Assembly (NCBI GenBank): GCA_002914805.1
Contig: JXTB01000509.1
Location: 62,001-126,000 of the forward strand
Direction: 5' to 3'
Source: Parasponia andersonii
Taxonomy: Eukaryota; Streptophyta; Magnoliopsida; Rosales; Cannabaceae
DNA length: 64,000 bases
The position numbers and the translations under genes are program-made. The notes beneath the pieces are model-generated. The model was not told the DNA's origin, searched no databases, and saw only the letters and a list, made by a program, of their open reading frames with translations. This document shows, piece after piece, positions 49,831 through 62,919 of this stretch. Positions within the stretch are counted from its first letter, which is position 1. Each line of letters opens with the position of its first letter.

Positions 49831-50787
49831 GAACTGAAAAGAGAAAACGTTGTAAAGAAAAAAGAAGAAAGATATGATACCTAGTCAAAGGAACAAGAGT
49901 TATGATTTGAAGAAAATTTATTTCATGTCATATACGCACAAAAGCCTAAAAAAATAATTTTAGAAAACTGAAAAGCATTCTTGCTAAAACCAAAACAAGG
50001 ACGTTAAAAGCATTGTTATAATAGTAGTGACAATATGCAAATATAAAACTGAAAGCATATCTTTTTTTTATTTAATCAAAGAGTATGAAGAATAAAAAAG
50101 CTAGCCAAATTATGACAAAAATTCCTAATATTTTTAAATAGAATAAACTAAAAATGAAAGAATTAGTTTATTTAATCTAAATATAACAATGTTTCTAAAA
50201 TTAAATCACTTCTAAAATTTTTGCCAAATTAATTTTCTGAATTATAGGACTTACTAGATGAGATGGATTGAATAATAACTAACAAATCTTTTTCTTGATC
50301 TCATGAAATTTTCTTCCATTTTTCACATATAGTAAATTGTGCTGCATCTTTTTTTACTTTTTCTTTTATATAATCTTCAACACATTTAATTTCACATAAA
50401 TAGTAGCTTTTACTCTACTCACTAAGGTAGCCATTTTCACACGGTAGATTATCCTCTACATATTTTGTGATACATAGACCCAAGTTACTCATAGATGACT
50501 TTTACTCTTTAGTGTTAGGTAGCTTTTCTGTTTATGATGCTTGTAAACACAATATTTTCAACATAAGAGATCAATCAAATATTTGTCAGTCAAAATTTAA
50601 TCTAAATTATTCAATTTATCTTATGCAACGAGAAATTCAAATAACGAAAATCTAAAAATCAATCTAATTAAACAATCAAATTAATGAAAAGAATAAATTA
50701 ACTCTTTTTAAGATCTTAAGATTTCTCCAAATAAGAATACATGGAAAATTCATGCAATTCTCGGCCAAAATAAAATTAAAAGAAAAT
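49831..50787. other. Copia internal region without recognised coding
   Basis: AT-rich sequence between pol and the extra frame. The open frame at 50467-50655 shows no domain. Confidence 0.4.
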
Positions 50788-50950
50788 TAACAAATTCCCA
50801 AGTCTTTCTTTAGGAAATCAAACCTTACAAAATCAAGGACTTTAGTGAATATATCAGCAAGTTATCTTTCTGTTGCTACAAAATCCAAAGCAATTGTCTT
50901 GGATTTAACTAAATCTTTGATGAAATGATTGACAAAAACTTGAAATCTAG
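50788..50950 (-). pseudogene. Copia pol C-terminal end
   Basis: The minus strand reads FVNHFIKDLVKSKTIALDFV, then after one stop LADIFTKVLDFVRFDFLKKDLGIC and a terminal stop at 50788-50790. This is the characteristic 'LADIFTK' end of copia RNase H. The rest of the RT and RNase H domains is absent. Confidence 0.85.
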
Positions 50951-50981
50951 ATTAAAAGTATAAGCAAATATAATTTCATTC

Positions 50982-51984
50982 TCACAAATTTGAGCAATGA
51001 TAAATCCAAAAACAAAATATTTTAAAAAATATTTTGTCTACTCTCCCTCTCTTGTAGTCTCTCTCAATCAAGAAATTGGTCAATTTTTTACTATTCATCA
51101 TTACACGAGCCTCCTCTTGAGATAAAGTATAGCAATTATCCAAAGATCTATACTCTTCCAAAAAGCATTTACCTTTACCAGAAGTGTCCAAAAGTTTGAC
51201 ACTTTTCATTGGTGAACCTAACATGTAAGTTTAAATCATACAATTAACTTATGCTAATTAAATTAGTATTAAGTCCTTTTACGCGCATCACTTTCTTCAA
51301 ATTAGGAAATCCATCAATATCAAAAGTTTCTATGTCAAGAACTCTTTCTTTGACTCCAATGCCAAAGGTCACCATACCCTTAGAAATAGGTTTATAATTC
51401 ACCAGAATGGTCTTGTCACCTGTCATATGCCTGGAACATCCACTATCAAAATATCAAGAGTTAGTAGTACTAGTTCTCAGACATGAAAGAGAAGCAAGAT
51501 AATTAAGATCCGACTTTCTTACCCATACCTTTCTGGAATTATTTTTCAAATCAATTTTTGGTCTTAGTGTGTTTCTTGAAAAAGAACCCACAAATGAATT
51601 TTTAAAATAATTATTTTCCAAAAAACTCACCATTGTAAAACAACTAGGCCCTATGTGAACTTTAATTCCACAAAAGTGATATGTGGATATGAATTTCTTA
51701 CCTTTGATTACTGTGGATGAATCTATTGTTGCAATAGGTTTGTTGTATTTATCTATTGATCCTATAGACGATACAAAACTAAGACCACTTCTGAATATTG
51801 CTCGAGATCCTATTGTTACAACAGCAGGGATAGGTTTTCTGTTATCACCAAATTTTCCTACTATTACGATAATAGGCACAAAACCAATACCACATCTGAT
51901 TGTTGGGTGAGATCCTACTGTTACAATAGCAATTGTTACAATAACAGATGCATTGGCTGAAGCATAAACTAATTTTTCTCTCAT
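50982..51984 (-). pseudogene. Copia protease and pre-integrase region remnant
   Basis: After a damaged spacer rich in 'VTIGS'-like repeats (51960-51690), the minus strand reads SDLNYLASLSCLRTS. At about 51454-51416 comes the aspartic protease active-site block YFDSGCSRHMTGDK, with D-S-G intact. Downstream the frame reads FGIGVKERVLDIE and VKGLNTNLISIS, then a degraded GAG-pre-integrase part (KGKCFLEEYRSLDNCYTLS, 51170 region). It then breaks off near 50982. The integrase core and reverse transcriptase are missing. Confidence 0.85.
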
Positions 51985-52265
51985 AAAAATAGTTTTTGTT
52001 CCTAAACATTCACCTTTAAAACCAAGTCCAGTGACATCAAAAGATTTTCAGACGACAAAATAGGATCCAATTGAGAAGAACCAGAATTGAGCATTTTAAA
52101 AGATTTCATAATTTTATCAAGCTCAAAAGAAACTTCTTTCAATTTCTTATCTTTTTCATCAACTTATAATTCCAATTCTTTCAATATTTTCACTGAATTT
52201 TCCTTAAAATTAATTAACTCAGAATTGAAACTTACCAAGTTTCAGTTTTCAGCATAAAGTCTTAC

Positions 52266-52978
52266 CTATTGAGAGTACAATTTTTCATATGCCTCTCTAA
52301 GTGATTCCTCATCTACCTCTGAATCATTACTGTTGTCAGAAATAAATTCAACTATGTTGTCCTCTGAACTTTCAAATTGTGTTTCAACATCATTAATATC
52401 GGTAATATTGTTGTAACAAACAGTCTCTATTACAATAGAACCTACAACTTCCTGCAATTTCAAACATGATCTAGAAAGCAAAGAGGTAGTCAAAGCAACA
52501 TAATTACTTAAATTGTTGTCATCTTCATCTTGGCTGCCATCAGACACTTCATCACTCCATGGTGTGGCACATGATTTTGATTTATTTTTAAGAGTGTTAG
52601 CATATTCAGATTGGATATGACCAAATCCACCACATTCCTTACACTTAACACCCTTATTATTAAAAGAATCAAAAAAATTAGAGGAAGAATTACCTTTGGA
52701 GGATTTGGATGTGGAGGAATTAGGCATTGATGACTTACCTATTTTCTTTAAAAAAATTTTGAAATGTTTCTTTAGTAGGGCAAGACTGTCACATTCATCT
52801 TCCTCAATCTTTTGGATAGATTTGAAAGCAATGGACTCATCCTTTCTTTTATATTTCAAAGTCATTTCAAAAGCACAAAGAGAACTCATTAGGTCTTTTA
52901 CCATCATGGTCTCAAGATTCTTGCTTTCTTCAATCACAATAATCTTAGGCTGAGAACGATCTGAGAAACTAGTGATCT
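52266..52978 (-). pseudogene. Copia gag remnant with mutated zinc knuckle
   Basis: An open minus-strand frame from 52937 encodes the second half of a copia gag (UBN2-type). It has IEESKNLETMMVKDLMSSL, CAFEMTLKYKRKDESIAFKS, then a linker rich in Ser and Asn. The CCHC knuckle reads CKECGGFGHIQSEY, with Tyr in place of the last Cys. An acidic tail follows. The N-terminal half is missing: coding-like sequence continues up to 52978 and stops at the LTR edge. Confidence 0.85.
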
Positions 52979-53937
52979 TGTTCCAACGTCAAATATATTT
53001 ATAGAACAAAATTTAAGGATAATGTGTTCCGACAAATAAAGAAATCACAAACATATATATATAGGCATCAATCCAGTAGGTACTTTTTTTCTCTATCCAT
53101 AAGTATTATTTTGCTCAATTAAAATTTATCACACATGTCTTTTCATGGTTAAAGATGAAGGGTGAAAAACATTAAATAATGAGTATAAAAGAACTATTTT
53201 ATTTATTACCAAATAATTAATTAATTGATTAATTATGTTGTAACACGTGAATTAAAGGTTGTTGCAACAACGAGTGCATATGTTGTAATAAGAATAAGAA
53301 AATAAAGAATGAACACAAGATGTTTTTAACGTGGTTCGGACCTCTCCTATTCCACGGGACCACGCCTAGAGATTAAACAAATTAATAAAGTATAAAAAAT
53401 TACAAATAATAATTGACTAACGTAATAAAAGACTCTCCCTTTTTAATTACTGTAACGTGTTATAATGACTCCACTAATCTTGTTTGGTAAGCTCACCTTG
53501 TCTTATTGATCCTTCATACATGAAATCCTTTCATTGGTCCGGATTTGTCTCCTCCTGAAGACATATTGTTCTTCCTCCCAAAGAACAAGATGCACTCAAA
53601 CAAAGTACCTAGAAAACTCTAAAGCTCTCTAAGACATTCAATATAGCAATAGAATATGCTTTATACCTCACAAATAAAAGTTCTCTCTAAGTATATTTCT
53701 CTCAATGAAGTGCATCCAAAATTTCTTAGAGTCGAAGAGCTTTTATAGGTGATTTTTGACCTCTTTGGTCATCCATTGTAGTGTGAATAGGCTGAAATCA
53801 AATAAGGAATGAGTTAATAATAAAATCAAAATCTTTTCATAAATATTGTCTTTCCATAAATATTGTAATCAGCTAGAAAGTTGTTGCAATAATTTTTTGA
53901 ATAATTACTAGGAAAATATCCAGATTCATGATTACTC
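52979..53937 (-). repeat. 5' LTR of the copia element, truncated
   Basis: Collinear with 48069-49020, from TGTTCCAACGTC to 'atccagattcatgattactc'. The last 260-290 bp present in the 3' LTR are missing here. It also includes the MITE-like half-arm (53066-53190), so that insertion predates the last movement or copying of this element. Confidence 0.7.
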
Positions 53938-53989
53938 CTCAAGATAAAATGTAATGAAATTTCCAAACTTTTTGACCTAACAAAGTTTT

Positions 53990-54085
53990 TTTTTTTAATT
54001 ATTGTAATCATTAGATAATGATCCAACGATTAAAAAATACCTATGCATAGGTAAAAAAAAATATACTAGATTAGGAACCATATAT
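53990..54085. mobile_element. Fragment of the foldback/MITE family
   Basis: 'cattagataatgatccaac', 'aaaaaatacctatgcatagg' and 'tatactagattaggaacc' follow the same order as the inner-to-outer arm of the element at 1488-2000. Only one arm is present. Confidence 0.5.
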
Positions 54086-55139
54086 ATACAAATACACATG
54101 TACACATAAAATGGTATATAGTTTCACTTGCTCTATATCATATGAACATTCTGAACTCATCACCAGATTATTGACACCATGTAAACTAAATTATCTTTTG
54201 AATATGTTCATCCAGTTTGAGACTGCTGAGATTCAATGTGTAAAGCAAATTTTCTTAGAGCAAATTGTTAACATCAGTTTTAGTTACTTGAAGTATGCTT
54301 TTCATCAGTTTTCTTCTTTTTCATTTTTTAGTTCTCTTTTTTTCATAGGAAATTGTTTATATGTATCATCTCTACTTTTTCAGAACCGGAGTGCATTTAG
54401 GGGTTTGTTAATTGGGGGGTGTATTCAAAGAAATTAGGTTTTATTGTGCATTAATATAAGGGTATTTCTGTCAATCTGTAAAAAGATAGTTTAGTAAATA
54501 ACTAAAATATCTGAGGATATTACTTCCGGGTGTGTTAAAGAAATTAGGTTTTATTGTGTATACTTATATATCCTTTCTAATATATAAGGATAATATTTGG
54601 GGGTGTGTTAAAGAAATTAAGATTTTATTTGTTAGCTTTAAATTTTAATTCTTTTATACAAAATATATAATCTATTTATTCATTACTAATGCCATCATTT
54701 AAAAAAATATATTTAATTATTTAGTAAAACAAAATAAAGAGTATATTCATCAAAAATATAATCAATTCCATTACATTTTATCGAAAACAAAACTTTATAA
54801 TTGTCAGGTTTGATTTCAAAGATTGAACCAAACAAATTTATTTTTCTATACATTCCTACTACTATTATCATTTATCTTCAATTTCATTTTGCCCAAGCGT
54901 TTACCTTTAAATTTTTGTACGTAGTACATGGTCAAATTCCTCCACATCTTGCACCAAAAGGAAAAAATAAAAAATAAAAAAATAATTGCCTCTGACATCA
55001 AAATGCACAACCAATTCACCTTCCGTTTAAGTTTGGCCTTGTATCCAAACAAAGCTTGAGTCGGCCACGAGTTTACATGACTTGGTAATAAAAAATAAAA
55101 AATTGAAAATTGAAAAAAAAAAAAAAAAAAAACCTGTAA
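54086..55139. other. Upstream region of the importin gene
   Basis: Three partial copies of 'gtgttaaagaaattaggttttatt' lie at about 54417, 54532 and 54605 (spacing about 116 and 70 bp). Otherwise the region is AT-rich, with a poly-A run near 55110-55132. The open frames at 54111-54437 and 54846-55052 have no domain. Confidence 0.45.
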
Positions 55140-55169
55140 TATTGGGTTTAGTTAAACAACCAAATACCA

Positions 55170-55264
55170 AAACCCTAGTACTTATAGTCCTTCTTCGTTG
55201 GCTTCTCTCCAGTCCTTACTAAGCCATCCTCTCTCTCTCTCTCTCTCTCTAAACCCAAACCCTA
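55170..55264 (+). promoter_or_regulatory. Telo-box pair and CT tract upstream of the importin gene
   Basis: Two AAACCCTA telo-box motifs (55170-55177 and 55257-55264) flank a (CT)n tract at 55229-55250. In plants telo-boxes and CT/GA tracts are common around the start of broadly expressed, growth-related genes. Transcription probably starts in or near this block, leaving a leader of roughly 130-230 nt. The exact start is unknown. Confidence 0.55.
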
Positions 55265-55382
55265 CTGGCCATTTCTCTCACCCAATTTCCAGTTTGGCGA
55301 GGGTTTAGATTCGGGTTATTCGCGATTACAAGGCTCTTCGATCACATATTCAATCTCAATTTCGAGTTTCGATTCTCCTGAA

Positions 55383-58300
55383 ATGGATCTTCAAAGCCTT
55401 TCTGTTGTGCTTCGGGCTGCTCTTAGTCCCAATCCCGACGAACGCAAAGCCGCCGAGCAGAGCCTCAATCAGGTTCTTCGATTTTTTTTTCTTTTTCTCT
55501 TTCTTTTTATGGGTAAATTTTAGTTTTGGGGTCTTGCTTGTGGCACTATGGTTATTATCTTGAGTTTGAACTAGATATAGTTATTATTTTGTAGATTCTG
55601 AACATTGAATTGAGATACGGTATTGGTTATACCTGTTTGATTATTTGGAATTTGATGCCTGAAATTGTGTTTCTTTTTTTTCTTGGGGGGGGGGGGGGGT
55701 CTCAATTAATTGTCTTTTTACTACTTAGTTTGCAAGATAAGTCCTTTTCGATATTTGGGTGTCTGGGTTACGTGGAAGAAGACGTAGTTTAATAATTTAA
55801 CTAGTTCATCCTTCAAGTTTTTGTTTGCTGTAAATAAGTTTTATGCTCACGTAGCTTAATTGGTATTGGTATTTTTATTTTCTTTTTCCGGTGGTATTGA
55901 TGTTTTCTGTGTCTGCAGTTTCAGTACACGCCACAGCATTTGGTGAGATTATTGCAGATAATAGTGGATAATAATAGCGATATGGCCGTACGACAAGTGG
56001 CCAGCATTCATTTCAAGAACTTCATTGGAAAGAACTGGTCGCCCCTCGAGCCCGGTACGTTGTTTGTGTTGGGTTTAGGTAATGCCCTAATTTTAAGTAA
56101 TTTCAATTGCTTACCCCCCCCCCCCCCTCTCCTTCTCTTTCTCTCTTTCTGTGGATGTAGATGAGCCGCAGAAGATTTTGCCGAGTGATAAAGACTTGGT
56201 GAGGCCTCACATTCTTGAGTTCGTTGCTAAAGTTCCCCCATTGTTAAGGTGATTATTGAACTAGTTATGGTTTTCTACTATTTCCTTTATTGTGTAGTTA
56301 TGGTTATCTACTATTTCCTTTACTGTGTAGTTTGTTTTTGTGTTGAAATTCAGATGTGTGTTTATGCTTGAGTGTGGGCATATACGTTCTTCTCTATCGC
56401 TCATTTTAATGGCATGTTGAACAGAGTACAGCTGGGCGAGTGCTTAAAGACGATTATCCATGCTGATTACCCAGAGCAGTGGCCCCACCTTTTGGAATGG
56501 GTGAAGCTTAATTTACAACATGATGATTCGCAAGTCTATTCAGCTTTATTTGTATTGCGGATTCTCTCTAGAAAATATGAGTAAGTTGTTGATGTTAGTA
56601 TTTTTTCCACCCCTTAGAATCACCCACCCAGTAGTTTCATTAGCCTTCTGTTTGATACAATTTTGTATTATGGGAGCTTACTGACCTAGGTAATTCATCA
56701 TATCTACAAAATCTATCAGAGTCCTGTGCCGAAATGAAGTCATTACAAAGATTGTATGTAATCCAATGTGATTCATTTTATAGCTTTTGTTTTGTTGTTG
56801 ATTCTCTCTAGCCAATGGGAGTAAGCTTATAAAAGTTTGCTACTGTTCATAGAATGTTTGTCTTCTGATATTCGTTTATTTCCTATTTGATGCATAGGAT
56901 AATGTAATAAATATGCAATTACCAAATTGAAGTTATTGCTACTTCCAAAGTACAAATATTTTATCTCCCAGCCTCTGCACATTTTTGTGCTGAGCTAATA
57001 ATTGTCTTGGTAGCTTTCAGTTGACCTAGCAAGCCTTGGATTTTTGTCATTGGATAGGATTGGGGCATGGAATTATTCAACTCAAAACATTAAAAATAGA
57101 AGCTTCTTTACTATTTTTTTTCTTTTTTGTTTCTTCCTAGAGGCCATTAGATTGACACTTTTAAAGTGAGTGATGTGTTATTTGCCAGAGTTATTGCTAC
57201 TAATCTGGTTGCTGATGGTCTGTATTGTATTCCTCTGAACCCTTCTTCCTCGTTTTCCTGATGTGGATTCTTTTAAAACCTGTTGATTTTTTTTTAGTAA
57301 TTAAATTTCTTATATTCTTAGGTTCAAGTCTGATGAGGAGAGGGTACCAGTTCATCATATTGTTGAGGAAACGTTTCCTAGTCTGCTTAATATATTCAAC
57401 AAGCTTGTCCAGATTGCCAATCCACCACTGGATGTAGCAGATTTTATCAAGCTTATCTGCAAAATATTCTGGTCATCTATATATGTATGTTTTTGCATGT
57501 GTCTTTTTTGTTTCTTATTTATTTTAAGGTTATATAAATGCCTGGAACTTTGAGGAAGTTGAATTTTAAATGCCTACTTTTCCATTTGTTATAGTGTGCA
57601 AGAAAAAACTCCTCTGGACTCTCTCTCTCTCTAGTTGTTTATAGTAAAAGGAACATATGGGGAATACCTTGTTTTGGCTGATATTTGTTATCGATGTGGA
57701 TGACAAGCTAATTCATTTAACCCAAGTTTTTTTTTTCGTGTCCTTATTTTACTCTTAATAGGGGTTTATGTGTTTAAAAACTGTTCAATGCTGCCACTAC
57801 TTGAACTCCTCCAAGGAGCTTTTTTTTTCTAGCTTTTATGTAGGAGGTTTTTATTACTCCTGTGTAAACTTGTGAAATCTGGAACAAATTTATTATGTGT
57901 ATATATATATATATATTTTTTTCCCCGTATTTTCTATTTTCAGAGGATGTATCTAGTTTATTTACCTCTGTGATCTACATATGATATACATGCAATTTTT
58001 GTTTTTTGTTTTCCAGTTGGAGATTCCAAAGCAGCTGTTCGATCCAAATGTGTTTAATGCTTGGATGGTTTTGTTCTTGAATGTTTTGGAGAGACCCGTC
58101 CCCATGGAAGGGCAGCCCGCGGATCCTGAGCTCAGAAAAACATGGGGGTGGTGGAAGGTGAAGAAATGGACTGTTCACATTTTAAACAGGCTGTTCACCA
58201 GGTAGGGTTTTGGGTCTGTTACAATTGAATATTAGGATTCTGGGCATGTCATTTTTACATAAAGCTACTTTTTCAGGTTTGGAGATTTGAAACTTCATAA

Positions 58301-61300
58301 CCCAGAGAATAGAGCTTTTGCTCAAATGTTTCAGAAGACTTATGCAGGGAAGATTTTGGAGTGCCACTTAAATCTGTTGGGGGTGATTCGTGTTGGTGGT
58401 TATTTACCCGACAGAGTTACCAACCTCATTCTTCAATATTTAAGCAACAGGTGGTGTAACTATATATTTCATAGATTAAATCCTTTTATAGATTGGTGTC
58501 ACTTGGATTTTTTATGGATTCGTGTTATTTTAGATAAATATCATTTTGGAATTTAGAACGGGAAAGGATGTTCGAGTCATTTCGGAAAGTATCATGATTC
58601 TTCCTGTTTTTCTATTTATCTTACTTGTTACTATTTAAAGCATTGCATGTTTTGGAATGAATTTATTTGGTAAAAGATAAGATATTGTTCTGTGTGGTTC
58701 TCCTTTACAATACATCCGACTTGAACAGTAAAATTATTATGCGGCTAAAGTTGGTGGATTTGTGAGCTAGATTTATGAATTGGCTCATGATCATGTATCC
58801 AAAAAGAATAAAGTTCCTTCTTGAACATGCATTGCTTAACTGCTCATATTCCAAATGCACGCAGTATCTCGAAGATCAGTATGTACAATCTGCTGCAACC
58901 TCGACTTGATGTTATTCTCTTTGAGATAGTTTTTCCCCTTATGTGCTTCAATGACAATGATCAAAAGCTTTGGGATGAGGACCCTCATGAGTATGTTAGA
59001 AAGGGCTATGGTAAGTGTTAGTGGATCTTTCTGAGTGCTTGGAAAACCTGAAGTTCTCGTAATTGACTTTTTCTTTCTCTTCTTGCTTCCCTTCAGATAT
59101 CATTGAAGACTTGTATAGTCCAAGGACTGCTTCCATGGATTTTGTCACTGAATTGGTTAGGAAACGTGGAGAAAATCTTCAAAAGTTCATCCAGTTTATA
59201 GTTGAAATTTTTAAGAGGTACCTTTCACTTGTCAGTCCTCGAAATTCGAAACATAGAATTGGTTGCCATAGTTGTTTTGATTTTTTATTTCCTTGAGCAG
59301 ATATGATGAAGCTCCTCTAGAACACAAGCCCTACCGACAAAAGGATGGTGCGCTGCTTGCCATTGGAGCACTTTGTGACAAATTGCAACAGACTGAACCA
59401 TACAAGTCAGAACTTGAGCGTATGTTAGTGCAACATGTTTTCCCTGAGTTTAGCAGTCCAATTGGTCATCTTAGGGCCAAGGTTTGTTCTCTCAAGTTTC
59501 TTTTGCTTCCTTGCGGTCATTATATTTATAAGTAGATTCTCAAATGGAGCAATTGTTGGATTAGGCTTGGCTCTGTTTACATAAATGATTTTTTTCTTTT
59601 GATTTATAGGAGGGTCTGTTGTATTTGTCGAGAGTTTTAAGAATATTATTCTGAACTGCATTGTATGTGTCAGGCTGCATGGGTTGCAGGACAATATGCT
59701 CACATTAATTTCTCAGACCAGAACAATTTCCGTAAAGCACTGCAGAGCGTTGTCTCTGGGATGCGAGATCCAGAACTTCCTGTTCGTGTTGATTCAGTTT
59801 TTGCTCTGCGCTCCTTTGTTGAATCTTGCAAAGGCATGTATTTGTCTGCTCTCATTTTTTGTCTTTTTGCATGTTTGTTTTCCTTTTCTTTTCAAAACCT
59901 TTAATTACTTTTGATTGTTTAACGTGCAGATTTGAACGAAATACGTCCGATCCTTCCTCAATTGCTTGATGGTATGTGGTTTTATCATCATTACTATTAT
60001 TTTTGGCCACTATGACTGACTGACTCAATTTGCACATTTTCTTCTTTTAGAGTTTTTTAAACTTATGAATGAGGTGGAGAATGAGGATCTAGTGTTTACT
60101 TTGGAGACTATAGTGGACAAGTTTGGGGAGGAGATGGCACCTTATGCTCTTGGGCTGTGTCAAAATTTGGTAATATATACTGTGTGATTTTAGAGACAAG
60201 TAGATTTAAGCTCACAATGTACTTGCTTATATAATTTATATATAAAGAAGGTCCTTGCTTGAAGTTGTTATATCTTGTTTATAGGCTTCTGCATTTTGGA
60301 GGTGTATGAATACAGCCGAAGCTGATGATGAGGCTGATGATTCGGGTGCTTTAGCTGCAGTAGGATGTTTGCGTGCTATTAGCACAATTCTTGAGTCAGT
60401 CAGCCGGCTTCCTCATCTTTTTGTACAAGTTGAGCCAACTTTGCTTCCCATAATGCGCAGAATGTTGACCACTGATGGCCAAGGTTTGTGCATTCCTCTG
60501 TTTTTCTTTTGCTTTCTTTTTATTTCTGTTCTTCATCCGTTCCCAAAACCTTCTTCAGATGGAAAGAAAAGAAAAAGGACAATTCTTTTTCTTTTTAACT
60601 TAATGTGAGTATTTCAAGATCTGAGGAAATGCTAAACATGGATTGTTCTAAAGGATTGACAACAAGATAGAAATAGAACTATTAGGAAAGATTATATTTT
60701 CTATTCGATAGATAACAAGATGATGGTCTAGAAACAGACTACCCTAGGATGATGATCTAAATATAGCGCACCTAGAATACAACCCTAGTAAGAAGCCAAG
60801 GATAATAAGACAATTTTAGGAGGAAATTTCCAACTGATATTATTTCAGACTTTAGATAATGTTGGTGCATTATTTCTTGAAATCTGGATAGCATGCATTA
60901 ATTCTTGAAATCTGGATAGCATGCATTAATTCTTGAAATCTGGATAGCATGCATTAATTCTTGAAATCTGGATAGCTACCCTGCGCCCTTATGTCAAAAA
61001 ATCAATTAGGGTTTGTAAGTGTTAATACAACCTCTAGTTGGTGCCAACCTTGATTATTTTCTTCTTTTTCTTTTTGTTTTTCATTTGACTATAATTTATT
61101 TGGTCTGATTACTGATTAATTATTGCAGAGGTCTTTGAAGAAGTTTTGGAAATTGTGTCATACATGACATTTTTCTCTCCTACAATATCTCTGGATATGT
61201 GGAGTCTTTGGCCATTGATGATGGAAGCATTAAAAGACTGGGCCATCGATTTCTTTCCAAGTATGTACCAGTTTTTGTGTCTCTAAGAAGACTTATCCAT

Positions 61301-62875
61301 CTTCTATTCACGCTAAACGTGGTATTTTTAGGAGATAATTGTTTGAATAAGTCAGCAAAACTTGTTTGTTATTTAAAGAAACTTTACAGTCTGAATAGTT
61401 TCAATCAGTCTTGTGAAGTGGAAGTAATGCAGCTGATGGTTGTGGCCCGATTTTTTTTTTTTTTTTTAATGGCGTCTTTATTTGATGTATTTGCTCTTTG
61501 TGACAATGTTCCTCTGTTATATTCCTTCAGATATTTTGGTTCCTTTGGACAACTACATATCCAGGGGAACTGCACATTTCCTCACTTGTAAAGAGCCAGA
61601 CTACCAACAAAGTCTTTGGAATATGATTTCTTCTGTGAGTTGACATTTTGTTGTACCTTCCTATCCTTTGGTACTGGGATAAATCTGCCCAGTCTATATT
61701 CGATACTAAAAGGCATTTAATGATAATTTGGCTTTTTGCTTGTGTTTATAGATCATGGCAGATAAAAATATGGAAGATAGTGACATTGAGCCAGCTCCGA
61801 AGCTCATTCAAGTAGTTTTTCAGAATTGTAAGGGACAGGTTGATCAATGGGTTGAACTATATCTGAGAATCACAGCTGAGCGGTTGCGTCGTTCAGAAAA
61901 ATCCTATTTGAAATGTCTCCTAATTCAAGTGGTAATATGATTTGATGTTAAAAGAATTCATTACGAATGTTAATGATTATCATTTAGTAGTTACTCCTGT
62001 GCCTCTTAAGGCCCTCTCATGTCTCATCATCTTCCCCTCAGGGAAGGAAAAAAAGGGGTATGGCTATGCCTATGCTTATGTGGGTGACTAGTGTTATCAT
62101 CAACCTTGCTCTCCTAACCATATCATGACTTCAATAAAAATAATAACTTGTGTTAGGGCCTTTTTTTCTTTGGTTTTTTTTGGGGGTGGTGTTGTGGGGG
62201 AGGAGGGGGAGAACATGTATTCTTATTCTATTTGAGATACCACTTGTTCGTCTGCCCCTTGATCTGACAGTGGATTGATGTAGTAATGTGAATTTAACTT
62301 TGGGATGCATTCCCGCGGGGTATTTGGGGCTGGATTTTATTTTTTAAAAAAAAAAGAAAGAAAAATCTTTTTTGCAATTGCTTGTCATATGCTTTTGCAG
62401 AGTATAATGAGCTTGTTCCTTTGTTCCAGATTGCTGATGCTCTATACTACAATGCTGCATTGACCCTCAGCATATTGCAAAAGTTTGGCATTGCGACAGA
62501 TATCTTTGGTCTTTGGTTGCAGATGCTTCAACAAGTTAAAAAAAGTGGTGTGCGAGCTAACTTTAGGAGGTAGTCTGTCAATTTATGTTTTCTTTTAATA
62601 TTCCCAACCTGTACTCTGACCTAATCTGCACTTCCTTTCTTTATGTTCAACTTATTCCGCACCTTTCCCTTGTTGAAGGTATGTGTTCCCCTGTTGAAGG
62701 TATGTGTGTTGTGTTTAATTTTCATGTTTCAGGGAACATGACAAGAAAGTTTGCTGCCTGGGATTGACGTCTCTGCTGGCACTTCCAGTGGACCAATTGT
62801 CAGGGGATGCCTTGGAGCGTGTTTTTAAGGCAACCCTTGATCTTCTTGTTGCATACAAAGATCAAGTTGCAGGTC

Positions 62876-62919
<44 letters not shown>

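Larger units (their letters stand above)
48069..53937 (-). mobile_element. Ty1/copia retrotransposon, internally deleted
   Basis: Two direct LTR-like repeats (48069-49306 and 52979-53937) bracket, on the minus strand, a gag fragment, a protease start, a short end of pol and an extra degraded frame. The coding order gag-protease-(integrase, RT deleted)-RNase H end identifies Ty1/copia. The outer LTR on the right is cut short and no primer-binding site is visible. The element is non-functional. Confidence 0.8.

Noticed and set aside
51683-51910. Plus-strand frame of 75 residues opposite the copia protease region
   Set aside because: Reverse shadow of the repetitive linker in the copia frame.
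59838-59845. GT donor at 59838 for importin intron 11
   Set aside because: It would add four bases and break the reading frame into the next exon, whereas the GC donor keeps the conserved protein sequence.
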